DNA of 64,000 nucleotides from Lepagella muris (GTDB lineage Bacteria; Bacteroidota; Bacteroidia; Bacteroidales; Muribaculaceae), in assembly GCF_004793975.1 (NCBI RefSeq), contig NZ_SRYB01000020.1, forward strand, positions 25,713-89,712. Reading direction: 5' to 3'. Each line of letters starts with the position of its first letter. Position 1 is the stretch's first letter. The notes beneath the pieces were generated by a model. That model worked only from the letters and a program-made list of their open reading frames with translations. It was not told where the DNA came from and searched no databases. Positions 43,558 to 52,285 of this stretch are shown piece after piece. The position numbers and the translations under genes were made by a program.

Positions 43558-45267
43558 ATGAAACTATATTTCCCAAATAAATTGATCTTTTTCATGCGTT
43601 TTTTCATGAATCCCTCCGGGTTCATGACTACAGGTATAAATCTGCATTCAGGTATTAAATTTGCATTAGGTTTTGTATTTCTGCTGTCGGGGATTCCCTC
43701 CGGCAATGCCTCGGCAGCAGAAATTGATTACTTCACAAACCCGGTGGTGTATTCCGACTACAGCGATCCTGATGCAATAGCATCGCCTGATGGTAAGGGA
43801 TATTACATGACCGCCTCAAGTTTCCACTGCGCACCGGGACTCCCCATACTTTTCTCCGAAGATATGGTGAACTGGGAGATTGTCAACCATGCATTGAAGC
43901 AGGTGCCTCCGGTTGATTTCTATAATGAGACTCCACGCCACGGCAAAGGGGTGTGGGCTCCTTCTATACGTCATCACAATGGGAAATACTATATCTATTG
44001 GGGTGATCCCGATTTCGGAATATTCATGGTGTCAGCCTCCGACCCGCGCGGAGAATGGACAGAACCGATATTGGTGAAAGAGGGGAAAGGGATGATTGAC
44101 CCCACCCCACTCTGGGACGATAATGGAAAAGCTTATCTCGCATTTGCATGGGCGGCAAGCCGAAGCAAATTCAACAGCGTGATTTCTCTATGGGAGATGA
44201 AGCCCGACGGTACAGCCCTTATCGGTAATCCCAAGATTGTGTTCGACGGCAATGCCGGAGGTAATCACACGTGTGAGGGTCCTAAACTTTACAAACACGA
44301 CGGCAGGTATTACATCCTGTGCCCCGCCGGAGGTGTTGACAAGGGATGGCAACTCGCATTGCGGTCAAACGATGTATGGGGTCCATACGAATCAAAGATT
44401 GTGTTGCAACAAGGCAACTCCGCCATAAACGGTCCTCATCAGGGCGCATTGATTGAGACGCCCTCAAAAGAGCCGTGGTTCATACATTTTCAGGAGAGTC
44501 AGCCGTGGGGACGCATATTGCATCTCAATCCGGTGAAATGGGTTGACGGATGGCCCGTCATGGGCAACAACGGTGAGCCTGTCTCTCGGGCAACGATGCC
44601 GCAGAAGGCTGTCAAATCACATAATATCGCCACATCCGACAATTTCGACAACGGCATCATCGGTCTGCAATGGCAATGGCACGGCAATTATTCCCCGGAG
44701 TTCGGCATGCCGCTCACCGAAGGGAAGATGAGAGTCTACGGTTTCCTCACCGATTCAATACCTAATCTCTGGAATGTGCCTAACCTTTTCCTTCAAAAAT
44801 TCCACAGTCCCGGCTTCTCTGCAACTGCCAAGGTGAAGGTGACAGCCCGTGATGACAGACAGCAATCCGGAATCGTGGTAATGGGACGCGACTATTTTCG
44901 CGTGGCAGTACAGAAACAGGGGGATAAGTTCATAATCAGATGTATAGAATGTCATGATGCGGAGAATTCCGGTCAGGAGACCATCGTAAGGGAACTCCCT
45001 CTTACAGATGCCAAAGCTATCGAGGCAGGACTGTATCCCAACTACGAATGTGACATCTGGCTGCGTCTTGACGTCGCCCCCGACGGGATTTGCCGATTCG
45101 CATATAGTCTTGACGGAAAGAAATTCAATGACACCGATGTGTCATTCAAGGCACGCGAAGGGAAATGGATCGGTGCAAAATACGGCATCTACAGCATCGC
45201 TCCGGCATCTGCCGAACGCGGATGGATCGATGTGGATTCATTCATCGTAAATAATCGTAAAAAATAA
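43558..45267 (+). CDS. Glycoside hydrolase family 43 with C-terminal beta-sandwich
   Basis: 569 aa from the ATG at 43558; the frame also opens at a TTG 36 bp earlier, which is too close to the promoter. Signal region then AEIDYFTNPVVYSDYSDPDAIAS (catalytic base Asp), KGMIDPTPLWDDNGKAYLAF (pKa-modulating Asp) and NHTCEGPKLYKHDG (acid Glu), a five-bladed propeller. The second half (from about 330) is a beta-xylosidase-type concanavalin domain (FSATAKVKVTARDDRQQSGIVVMG, WIGAKYGIYSIAP). It likely removes arabinofuranosyl or xylosyl groups. First gene of the five-gene operon. Confidence 0.88.
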   Translation: MKLYFPNKLIFFMRFFMNPSGFMTTGINLHSGIKFALGFVFLLSGIPSGNASAAEIDYFTNPVVYSDYSDPDAIASPDGKGYYMTASSFHCAPGLPILFSEDMVNWEIVNHALKQVPPVDFYNETPRHGKGVWAPSIRHHNGKYYIYWGDPDFGIFMVSASDPRGEWTEPILVKEGKGMIDPTPLWDDNGKAYLAFAWAASRSKFNSVISLWEMKPDGTALIGNPKIVFDGNAGGNHTCEGPKLYKHDGRYYILCPAGGVDKGWQLALRSNDVWGPYESKIVLQQGNSAINGPHQGALIETPSKEPWFIHFQESQPWGRILHLNPVKWVDGWPVMGNNGEPVSRATMPQKAVKSHNIATSDNFDNGIIGLQWQWHGNYSPEFGMPLTEGKMRVYGFLTDSIPNLWNVPNLFLQKFHSPGFSATAKVKVTARDDRQQSGIVVMGRDYFRVAVQKQGDKFIIRCIECHDAENSGQETIVRELPLTDAKAIEAGLYPNYECDIWLRLDVAPDGICRFAYSLDGKKFNDTDVSFKAREGKWIGAKYGIYSIAPASAERGWIDVDSFIVNNRKK

Positions 45268-45298
45268 GCAACCCATCATAACCATACATTATCCCATC

Positions 45299-46546
45299 AT
45301 GCATCATCTCATCATGCATAATATGTTTTTCAGATCATTGACGGCTATCGCTATAGCTTCCACATGCGTGCTGTCGCTATCAAATTGTGCCAGGACAGCA
45401 CAGGCTTCCGAGTTATCCACAGAAAGCTGCATTGAGAAATGTCATCAGAAAGTGACCCATGCACTACGTCAACTCTCCGATTCCACCGGAGAGTGTGATT
45501 ATTCCATGGCACCCCGCAACATCGCGCCCGGCGACTCCATCTGGCATCAACGCCCTGTCACTGCCGAAGAATGGTGCTCCGGATTCTGGCCCGGTGTGCT
45601 ATGGCTGGATTACGAAGCATCCGGAGATGAGGAAGTGGCACGCCATGCCGACCGATATACACGCAGCATAGGGGAGATCGTAAAGGCTCCAGTCTTTGAC
45701 CATGACCTGGGGTTCCTTGTGCTGTACAGCTATGGCAATGGCTACCGGCTCACCAAGAATCCGGAATATAGGGAGATCATGCTCAATGCAGCCGACTCGC
45801 TCGCCACCCTGTTTAATCCGAAGGCGGGCACAATCTGCTCATGGCCCCGCAATGAGAAGATGCTCGGCGGGCATAACACCATCATGGACAACATGATTAA
45901 TCTTGAGTTGCTCTTCTGGGCGGCGAAGAATGGGGGCGACCGACGGCTGTATGATATCGCCGTAAGTCATGCCGACACCACAATGAGATATAATTTCCGA
46001 CCTGACGGCACAAGCTATCACGTGGCTGTCTATGACAAGAATACCGGCAACTTCATAAAGGCATGCACTCATCAGGGGTATGCCGACAATTCCATGTGGG
46101 CACGCGGTCAGGCTTGGGCGATCTACGGCTACACCATGGTATACCGTGAGACTCATGATAAGAAATACCTTGATTTCGCGCAGAAAGTGACCGACGTGTA
46201 TCTGAAGAATCTGCCTGCCGACAAGATACCATATTGGGATTTCAACGATCCCACAATACCTGAATGTAGCCGGGATGCCTCCGCCGCTTGCGTCGTGGCG
46301 TCCGCACTTCTCGAACTTGAGAACTATGTGGATGAGGCGAATGCGTCAATCTACGACACGGCGGCGAAGGAGATGCTGACCGAACTTTCATCTGAAAGAT
46401 ACTGGTCAGCATCATCTCCGGCATTCCTTCTTCACTCCACGGGTCATCGTCCGGCTGCAAGCGAAATCGACTACAGCATCGTCTACGCCGACTATTACTA
46501 CTACGAGGCGCTTAATCGTCTCAAAAATAATCAATCCGAAATTTAA
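45299..46546 (+). CDS. Glycoside hydrolase family 88 unsaturated glucuronyl hydrolase
   Basis: 415 aa; lipoprotein-type signal (VLSLSNC). Starts at 45299 or at the in-frame ATG at 45323. Catalytic-type Asp residues lie in FDHDLGFLVLYSYGNGY and in GGHNTIMDNMINLELLFWA; other segments are HQGYADNSMWARGQAWAIYGY and PYWDFNDPTIPECSRDASA. GH88 hydrates the 4,5-unsaturated uronate left by lyases and releases it, supplying the substrate for KduI. It follows the GH43 gene by 31 bp. Confidence 0.9.
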   Translation: MHHLIMHNMFFRSLTAIAIASTCVLSLSNCARTAQASELSTESCIEKCHQKVTHALRQLSDSTGECDYSMAPRNIAPGDSIWHQRPVTAEEWCSGFWPGVLWLDYEASGDEEVARHADRYTRSIGEIVKAPVFDHDLGFLVLYSYGNGYRLTKNPEYREIMLNAADSLATLFNPKAGTICSWPRNEKMLGGHNTIMDNMINLELLFWAAKNGGDRRLYDIAVSHADTTMRYNFRPDGTSYHVAVYDKNTGNFIKACTHQGYADNSMWARGQAWAIYGYTMVYRETHDKKYLDFAQKVTDVYLKNLPADKIPYWDFNDPTIPECSRDASAACVVASALLELENYVDEANASIYDTAAKEMLTELSSERYWSASSPAFLLHSTGHRPAASEIDYSIVYADYYYYEALNRLKNNQSEI

Positions 46547-46616
46547 TTTATAAGAAATTAGCAACTCCAAGGTGGGAAAAAAACGTATGCATAAACACCA
46601 ACGGACGCTTGCATCA

Positions 46617-48191
46617 ATGAAACGCTTGCTCCTGTTCTTCACTCTCATCACGCTATTTGCCCCTCTGATTGATGCACAATGGCAATGGCGTGTGTCAGTA
46701 TCCGATTGGATTTCCGGCGAAACAGGCACGTCGCCAGATGCTTTTCTTTGGATTCCGGAGAATTGCCAAAAGGTGAACGCTGTCATGTTTGCCAATCAGA
46801 ATATGGATGAGGAAACACTTTTTGAGCTTCCTTCTTTCAGAAAGCATCTCTCAGAAATGGGGATTGCCCTTATCTGGTTTGCTCCGATGCTTGAACAGCA
46901 ATGGGATGTGAAAACAGGAGTACAGCAATCTTTCGACAATACACTTCGTGCGCTCGCAGAAGTGTCGGGATATGATGAGATAGCGACATCCCCTCTTATA
47001 CCGTTCGGTCATTCGGCACAAGCAACCATGCCATGGAATTTCGCCGCATGGAATCCGAACAGAACCTTATGTATAATATCGTTTCATGGAGATGCACCAC
47101 GTACAAATCTTTGTGGATACGGACGCGAGAATCTTGAATGGGGACGCACCCGCAATATCGACGGCATACCCTCTATAATGATTGTAGGGGAATATGAATG
47201 GTGGGATGCCAGAGTGCTTCCGGCATTGGCATTCAAAATGAAATATCCGGGAAGCTGCATCTCATTTCTTGGAGATGCAGGACGTGGACATTTCGATGTG
47301 TCGGAACAAACGGCCGATTACATCGCTCTCTTTATAAGAAAAACTTTGGAAACACGTCCCGATTTAGAAAAGATAAAACCTGAAGATGGATGGCTGGCAC
47401 AATGGTGGCGACCCTCCGACAAAAAACGTGCAGCTGCAGCTCCCGTAAATAAATATAAAGGGAATCCGCATGAGGCATTCTGGTATTTCGATAAAGAAAT
47501 GGCAAAACTCGCTGAACAACGGTACACAGCCACACGCCATAAGCAACCTACATATTTGAACTTCCGGCAAAATGGGAAACTTCTCAATTATGATGATAAT
47601 CAGCATATCAAGACACGCGCTGTATTTTCTCCCGAAGCAGATGGAATAACATATCATCTGAATGTTCAATTCACTGACAGCACTCACAACAATCTCTCTG
47701 ATAACCATCCTGACATAAAACCAAGCATAAAACGAATCTGCGGCCCCGTCAAAGTCATCAATGATTCAACATTCCGGGTTGATTTCTATCGCATCGGAAT
47801 CAACAATCCGAAACGATCCTGGGATATGGTGCTATGTGCCGAAGCCCCCGGCAACAGAATTTATAAGGAATCTGTGCAACAGATAGAGATAAAATTACCG
47901 GGACGGCATGAGAATGGCAAACGCCAGACAATTTTCTTCCCCTCTATCGATGATGTGCCGGAAGGGACAGAATCTATCGCACTCAATGCCACCACAGACC
48001 GGAATCTTCCCGTCAGCTACTTCGTGAAAGAGGGACCGGCGGTGGTTGAAGGCAACAATCTCATCATTACCGGCATTCCACCTCGTTCCAAGTTCCCGGT
48101 AAAAGTGGTTGTCGTTGCCTGGCAATATGGCAAAACCGGAGAGGTAAACACAGCAGAACCGGTAGAACAGACATTCTACATCACAAAATAG
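46617..48191 (+). CDS. Secreted alpha/beta-hydrolase-fold protein, possible esterase
   Basis: 524 aa from the ATG at 46617 (signal MKRLLLFFTLITLFAPLIDA); a GTG 45 bp earlier is also in frame. The N-terminal half has a nucleophile elbow IPFGHSAQATMPWNFA, a possible acid loop around MIVGEYEWWDARV, and RGHFDVSEQTADYI with a candidate His. The C-terminal half is beta-rich (IKTRAVFSPEADGITYHLNV...). It has no signature that I can match to a named CAZy esterase. Given its operon, it may remove acyl or methyl esters from the glycan; that is inference. Confidence 0.65.
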   Translation: MKRLLLFFTLITLFAPLIDAQWQWRVSVSDWISGETGTSPDAFLWIPENCQKVNAVMFANQNMDEETLFELPSFRKHLSEMGIALIWFAPMLEQQWDVKTGVQQSFDNTLRALAEVSGYDEIATSPLIPFGHSAQATMPWNFAAWNPNRTLCIISFHGDAPRTNLCGYGRENLEWGRTRNIDGIPSIMIVGEYEWWDARVLPALAFKMKYPGSCISFLGDAGRGHFDVSEQTADYIALFIRKTLETRPDLEKIKPEDGWLAQWWRPSDKKRAAAAPVNKYKGNPHEAFWYFDKEMAKLAEQRYTATRHKQPTYLNFRQNGKLLNYDDNQHIKTRAVFSPEADGITYHLNVQFTDSTHNNLSDNHPDIKPSIKRICGPVKVINDSTFRVDFYRIGINNPKRSWDMVLCAEAPGNRIYKESVQQIEIKLPGRHENGKRQTIFFPSIDDVPEGTESIALNATTDRNLPVSYFVKEGPAVVEGNNLIITGIPPRSKFPVKVVVVAWQYGKTGEVNTAEPVEQTFYITK

Positions 48192-48209
48192 CTTAAAAAC
48201 AACTATATC

Positions 48210-50120
48210 ATGTCAAAACAACTAATTTCGGCACTCGTGTTTTCGCTGAGCGTTACCCTCTCTATTGGAGCACAGTCAGTATATCCCGGACAATTTGAAG
48301 GGAAGTTTGCCGTGACAGACGTAGCTACTCCGGCTGTAAAATCCTTTGATTTGAAAGATGTGAGATTGCTCCCTTCTCGTTTTCGTCAGAATATGGAGCG
48401 CGATTCTGCATGGATGGTGTCAATCGATGTGAATCGTCTCGTCCATTCTTTCCGGAATTCGTCAGGTATATTCGCTTCCCGTGAAGGAGGCTATATGACA
48501 GTCAGCAAACTCGGAGGCTGGGAATCACTTGATTGCGATTTGCGCGGACATACCACCGGGCATCTCTTGTCTGCCCTCGCTCTAATGTATGCCTCTACTC
48601 AATCCCCTCTCTTGAAAGCCAAGGGTGATAGCATCGTGTCTGCTCTTGCAGAAGTGCAGGCGGCATACGGCAACGGCTATCTGAGTGCCTATCCGGAAGA
48701 ACTCATCAACCGCAACATTAAAGGAAATTCAGTGTGGGCACCATGGTACACTCTCCACAAAATTCTTTCAGGTCTTATTGACCAGTATCTATACACCGAT
48801 AATCATCAAGCACTTGAGGTTGCAAAACGTATGGGAGACTGGGCGTGGAACAAAATATCCCCTCTTTCTGAGGAAACACGTCGCAAGATGATACGTAATG
48901 AATTCGGTGGCATAAATGAAGCCTTGTACAACCTTTTTTCTATGACCGGAGATTCCAATCATCTGAAAGCTGCTGAATTTTTCTATCATAACGACGTGAT
49001 TGATCCTCTTAAAGAAAAAAAATCAGATCTCGGCACAGCTCATACCAATACGTTCATTCCAAAGGTTATCGCAGAAATGCGCCGTTACGAGCTCCTCGGG
49101 GACGAAACAAGCTTGGATCTCAGCAGATTCTTTTGGGACACAATGATTGATAACCATGTCTTTGCGCCCGGGTGCTTAAGCGATAAGGAACATTATTTCA
49201 ATCCCACAGACATGGCAAAGCACATATCCGGCTACACCGGAGAGACCTGTTGCACGTATAATATGTTGAAACTTTCTCGACATCTCTTCTGCAACTCACC
49301 TTCCGGGAAAATAGCTGATTATTACGAACGTGCATTGTATAACCATATCTTAGGACAGCAAAATCCGGAAACCGGTATGGTGCATTATTTCCTACCCTTA
49401 CAGACAGGATGTTTCAAAGTCTACAGCACTCCGGAAAATTCATTCTGGTGTTGCGTAGGAAGTGGATTTGAAAATCACGCAAAATATACAGAGAGTATCT
49501 ACTTTCATGACGATAATTCTTTATATGTCAACCTATTTATCCCATCAACTGTCAATTGGTCAGACAAAGGCATAACGTTGAGACAGAATAGTTCCTTTCC
49601 TGAATCGGAGATTGTAGAATTCACTGTCTCCGCTGATTCTTCCATAAGAACGTCAATCAAGCTGCGCAGACCGTCATGGGCAGACAAACCCATTGTAAAA
49701 GTCAATGGAAAAAAAGTAAAGATATCTTCCGGAGATTACATTATCCTTGACCGCATCTGGAAATCCGGAGATAAAGTGGAGTTGACACTCCCGATGTCTC
49801 TTCATGTGGAACGCGTGAAAGGCAACGATTCTCTCGGAGCCATATTTTATGGTCCAGTATTACTTGCAGGAGAACTCGGAACTGACGGCATTGAATCCCC
49901 TGCGCCCACTTCAAATCCATCCCTCTATAACGACTACTATACATACGACTATAAAATCCCCGATGGCCTTAAATCATCTCTCCGGATTTCCGGAGAGATG
50001 CCGCAATTGGTGCGACAAGGCTCTTCTCTTAAATTCGTGTCGAAAGAAGGTGACTCTCTCCTACCTTTTTATGACATGCATGACCAAAGGTATGTTGTTT
50101 ATTGGAATCTTAACGAATAA
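48210..50120 (+). CDS. Glycoside hydrolase family 127 (beta-L-arabinofuranosidase type)
   Basis: 636 aa with signal peptide. The alpha/alpha barrel carries FGGINEALYNLFSMTGD, and the zinc/thiol site of the family: GETCCTYNMLKLSRHLF (Glu-x-Cys) and ENSFWCCVGSGFENHAKY, the double Cys that includes the nucleophile. A beta-sandwich follows (SIRTSIKLRRPSWADKPIVKVNG). GH127 removes terminal beta-L-arabinofuranose. It starts 18 bp after the esterase-like gene. Confidence 0.92.
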   Translation: MSKQLISALVFSLSVTLSIGAQSVYPGQFEGKFAVTDVATPAVKSFDLKDVRLLPSRFRQNMERDSAWMVSIDVNRLVHSFRNSSGIFASREGGYMTVSKLGGWESLDCDLRGHTTGHLLSALALMYASTQSPLLKAKGDSIVSALAEVQAAYGNGYLSAYPEELINRNIKGNSVWAPWYTLHKILSGLIDQYLYTDNHQALEVAKRMGDWAWNKISPLSEETRRKMIRNEFGGINEALYNLFSMTGDSNHLKAAEFFYHNDVIDPLKEKKSDLGTAHTNTFIPKVIAEMRRYELLGDETSLDLSRFFWDTMIDNHVFAPGCLSDKEHYFNPTDMAKHISGYTGETCCTYNMLKLSRHLFCNSPSGKIADYYERALYNHILGQQNPETGMVHYFLPLQTGCFKVYSTPENSFWCCVGSGFENHAKYTESIYFHDDNSLYVNLFIPSTVNWSDKGITLRQNSSFPESEIVEFTVSADSSIRTSIKLRRPSWADKPIVKVNGKKVKISSGDYIILDRIWKSGDKVELTLPMSLHVERVKGNDSLGAIFYGPVLLAGELGTDGIESPAPTSNPSLYNDYYTYDYKIPDGLKSSLRISGEMPQLVRQGSSLKFVSKEGDSLLPFYDMHDQRYVVYWNLNE

Positions 50121-50138
50121 CCACTCTTGAAAACGATT

Positions 50139-52004
50139 ATGAAAAGGACTCTGATCTCAGCTATGCTGACTTTACCGATCATCGCATCCGGACAGACTTT
50201 GAGGCTATATTCCCCATCCGGCAACAATACCGTGACGTTCTCCAAGGATGGCAAGGATCTGACTTATTCAGTCAACCGCAATGACACTCCTGTGATACTC
50301 CCCTCCCGTGCCGGACTCAATGTAGATAACCGTGTATGGGAGATGGCTCTCGGCAAACGGGATCTGAAGCAAACTGACTCATGGATGGATCTGCTTGAAG
50401 TGGATTCCATCACGTATCATACTCCCGTCGATACCGTATGGCATCCTCTATATGGGGAGAGATCCACAGTGAGCGACAGATATAATTCCGCGACACTCCA
50501 CATGAGCCGTCACGACAAATCCAAATATCGTCTTGACGTGCAGGTGCGTGCTTACGATGAAGGGATAGCATTCCGGTATTTCTTCCCGGAACACCCCGAC
50601 GCTATATTCCACAAGGTGAACGACGACCTAACTTCGTATTCATTCCCTGTCGGCACGAAGGCTTGGAGCGAACAATGGGCACAAGCCACTTTTGATGTAG
50701 GACCTGTCGACTCGATAACCCGTCCCGTGGAACGTGCGCTCACACTCCAACTCCCCGACAACAGATCCTGGGTGGCTCTATTGGATGCAGATGTCGACGA
50801 TTGGTGTCTCACAAAATACGTGGCTGATCCTAATAGCCAATCCACCTTACGCTCCGTGATGTATTCTCCAGTGGATATTGTGACGTACTACGCCACTCCA
50901 TGGAAAATAATAATGATCGCCGACTCTCCGGGAGAATTGATTGAGAACAACGACATAGTGCTAAATCTGAACCCTCCTTGCGAAATCAACGATACCGATT
51001 TCATAAAACCGGGTAAGATAATGCGTACCCCACGCATCGACACTCAGCTCGGAATACAGACCATTGACTTCTGTGCCGAACACAATATCCCGTACATGCT
51101 CTACGACTGGCAATGGTATATGCCCTGCACCAGTCATGACGGCGATGCAACAAAGATTGTTGATAAACTTGACCTCCACCGCGTCATTGAGTATGGCAAG
51201 CAGAAGGGTGTCGGTGTATGGCTCTACGTCAACCAACACGCTTTGCAGAAACAGATGGATGAGCTTTTCCCCCTGCTGAAGCAATGGGGCGTCGTGGGCG
51301 TAAAATCCGGATTCGTGCAATATGCCTCCCACAGATGGACCACTTGGCTGCACGATATGGTGAGGAAAGCTGCCGCAAACGGGCTTATGATGAACATTCA
51401 TGATGAATTCCGTCCGTCAGGCTTCTCCCGCACATATCCCAACCTGCTCACTCAGGAAGGCATCTGCGGCAATGAGGAATGGCCCGACGCCACTCATAAT
51501 GTGACTCTTCCGTTCACCCGTATGATAAACGGTGCCGCCGACTACACTATCTGCTACTTCGATAAGCGTCTGAAAAACACCCATGCCCACCAATTGGCGG
51601 CATCCTTAGTGTTCTACTCCCCGCTCCAGACAATATTCTGGTATGACGATCCGTCACGCTATCACAGAGAGAAAGAGATCAGCTGGTTTGAAAATCTCGC
51701 CACCACATTCGACGACTCAAAGGTCATATCCGGATATCCGGGGGAGTCAATCGTAATGGCGCGGCGGAAAGGTGACGTATGGTTTGCTGCCGCTATGACC
51801 AACAATGAGGCGTCGACACAGACAATACCTCTCACATTCCTTACCCCCGGAAAAAGATACAAGGCATATATATATACCGATGACATGAGCGTAAAAACAG
51901 CCACTCACGTCGGCTGTCAAGAACGCACAGTTGTGTCTACCGATAATCTATCTTTCGACCTACTGCCAAAAGGTGGTGTCGCAATACGTTTTGAATTAAT
52001 GTGA
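50139..52004 (+). CDS. Glycoside hydrolase family 97
   Basis: 621 aa from the ATG at 50139 (signal MKRTLISAMLTLPIIASGQ); an in-frame TTG 12 bp earlier is unlikely. N-terminal beta-super-sandwich, then the barrel with LYDWQWYMPC, GVWLYVNQHA, WGVVGVKSGFVQ, NIHDEFRPSGFSRTYPNLLTQEGICGNEEWP. GH97 has retaining members with an Asp nucleophile after GVK and inverting, SusB-type members without it; here the position has GVKSGF, and the Glu residues of DEFRP and QEGICGNE remain, so the inverting type is expected. Substrate could be alpha-galactoside, alpha-glucoside or beta-L-arabinopyranoside; the neighbours favour a plant side chain. Confidence 0.9.
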   Translation: MKRTLISAMLTLPIIASGQTLRLYSPSGNNTVTFSKDGKDLTYSVNRNDTPVILPSRAGLNVDNRVWEMALGKRDLKQTDSWMDLLEVDSITYHTPVDTVWHPLYGERSTVSDRYNSATLHMSRHDKSKYRLDVQVRAYDEGIAFRYFFPEHPDAIFHKVNDDLTSYSFPVGTKAWSEQWAQATFDVGPVDSITRPVERALTLQLPDNRSWVALLDADVDDWCLTKYVADPNSQSTLRSVMYSPVDIVTYYATPWKIIMIADSPGELIENNDIVLNLNPPCEINDTDFIKPGKIMRTPRIDTQLGIQTIDFCAEHNIPYMLYDWQWYMPCTSHDGDATKIVDKLDLHRVIEYGKQKGVGVWLYVNQHALQKQMDELFPLLKQWGVVGVKSGFVQYASHRWTTWLHDMVRKAAANGLMMNIHDEFRPSGFSRTYPNLLTQEGICGNEEWPDATHNVTLPFTRMINGAADYTICYFDKRLKNTHAHQLAASLVFYSPLQTIFWYDDPSRYHREKEISWFENLATTFDDSKVISGYPGESIVMARRKGDVWFAAAMTNNEASTQTIPLTFLTPGKRYKAYIYTDDMSVKTATHVGCQERTVVSTDNLSFDLLPKGGVAIRFELM

Positions 52005-52020
52005 CATTTTTTTGATGTGA

Positions 52021-52060
52021 AGGGCACCTTGCGGAATCGATTCTGCAAGGTGCCTTTTCT
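52021..52060 (+). terminator. Terminator after the GH97 gene
   Basis: Stem GGCACCTTGC/GCAAGGTGCC (52023-52032 with 52045-52054), extended inward, followed by TTTTCTATTTTT. It ends the operon that begins with the GH43 gene. Confidence 0.85.
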
Positions 52061-52128
52061 ATTTTTAGTGATCCCTGAAATAGCACCCGAAAACAACACC
52101 TAAAAACAACTTAGGGGTAATTTTCATT

Positions 52129-52220
52129 GCGATAATGTGCATTTTTTCATCATTCAATCTATTTCTTATCCTATTTGAATGATTATCGCACGTCAGTATT
52201 AGAATTTTGAATTATCTTTG
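52129..52220 (+). promoter_or_regulatory. Inverted repeats and -7 box before the double-GH43 gene
   Basis: GCGATAAT (52129-52136) with ATTATCGC (52182-52189), enclosing ATCATTCAA (52149-52157) with TTGAATGAT (52175-52183). TATCTTTG (52213-52220) is a -7 box; no -33 TTG. The repeats lie just upstream and are candidate activator sites or an mRNA-independent DNA signal. Nothing else is seen in 52061-52285. Confidence 0.45.
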
Positions 52221-52285
52221 CCAAAGAAGTGGCATCAGCCTCTCTAAAATTTGTAACTAAACCAACAACGACTTTAAAATTCATA

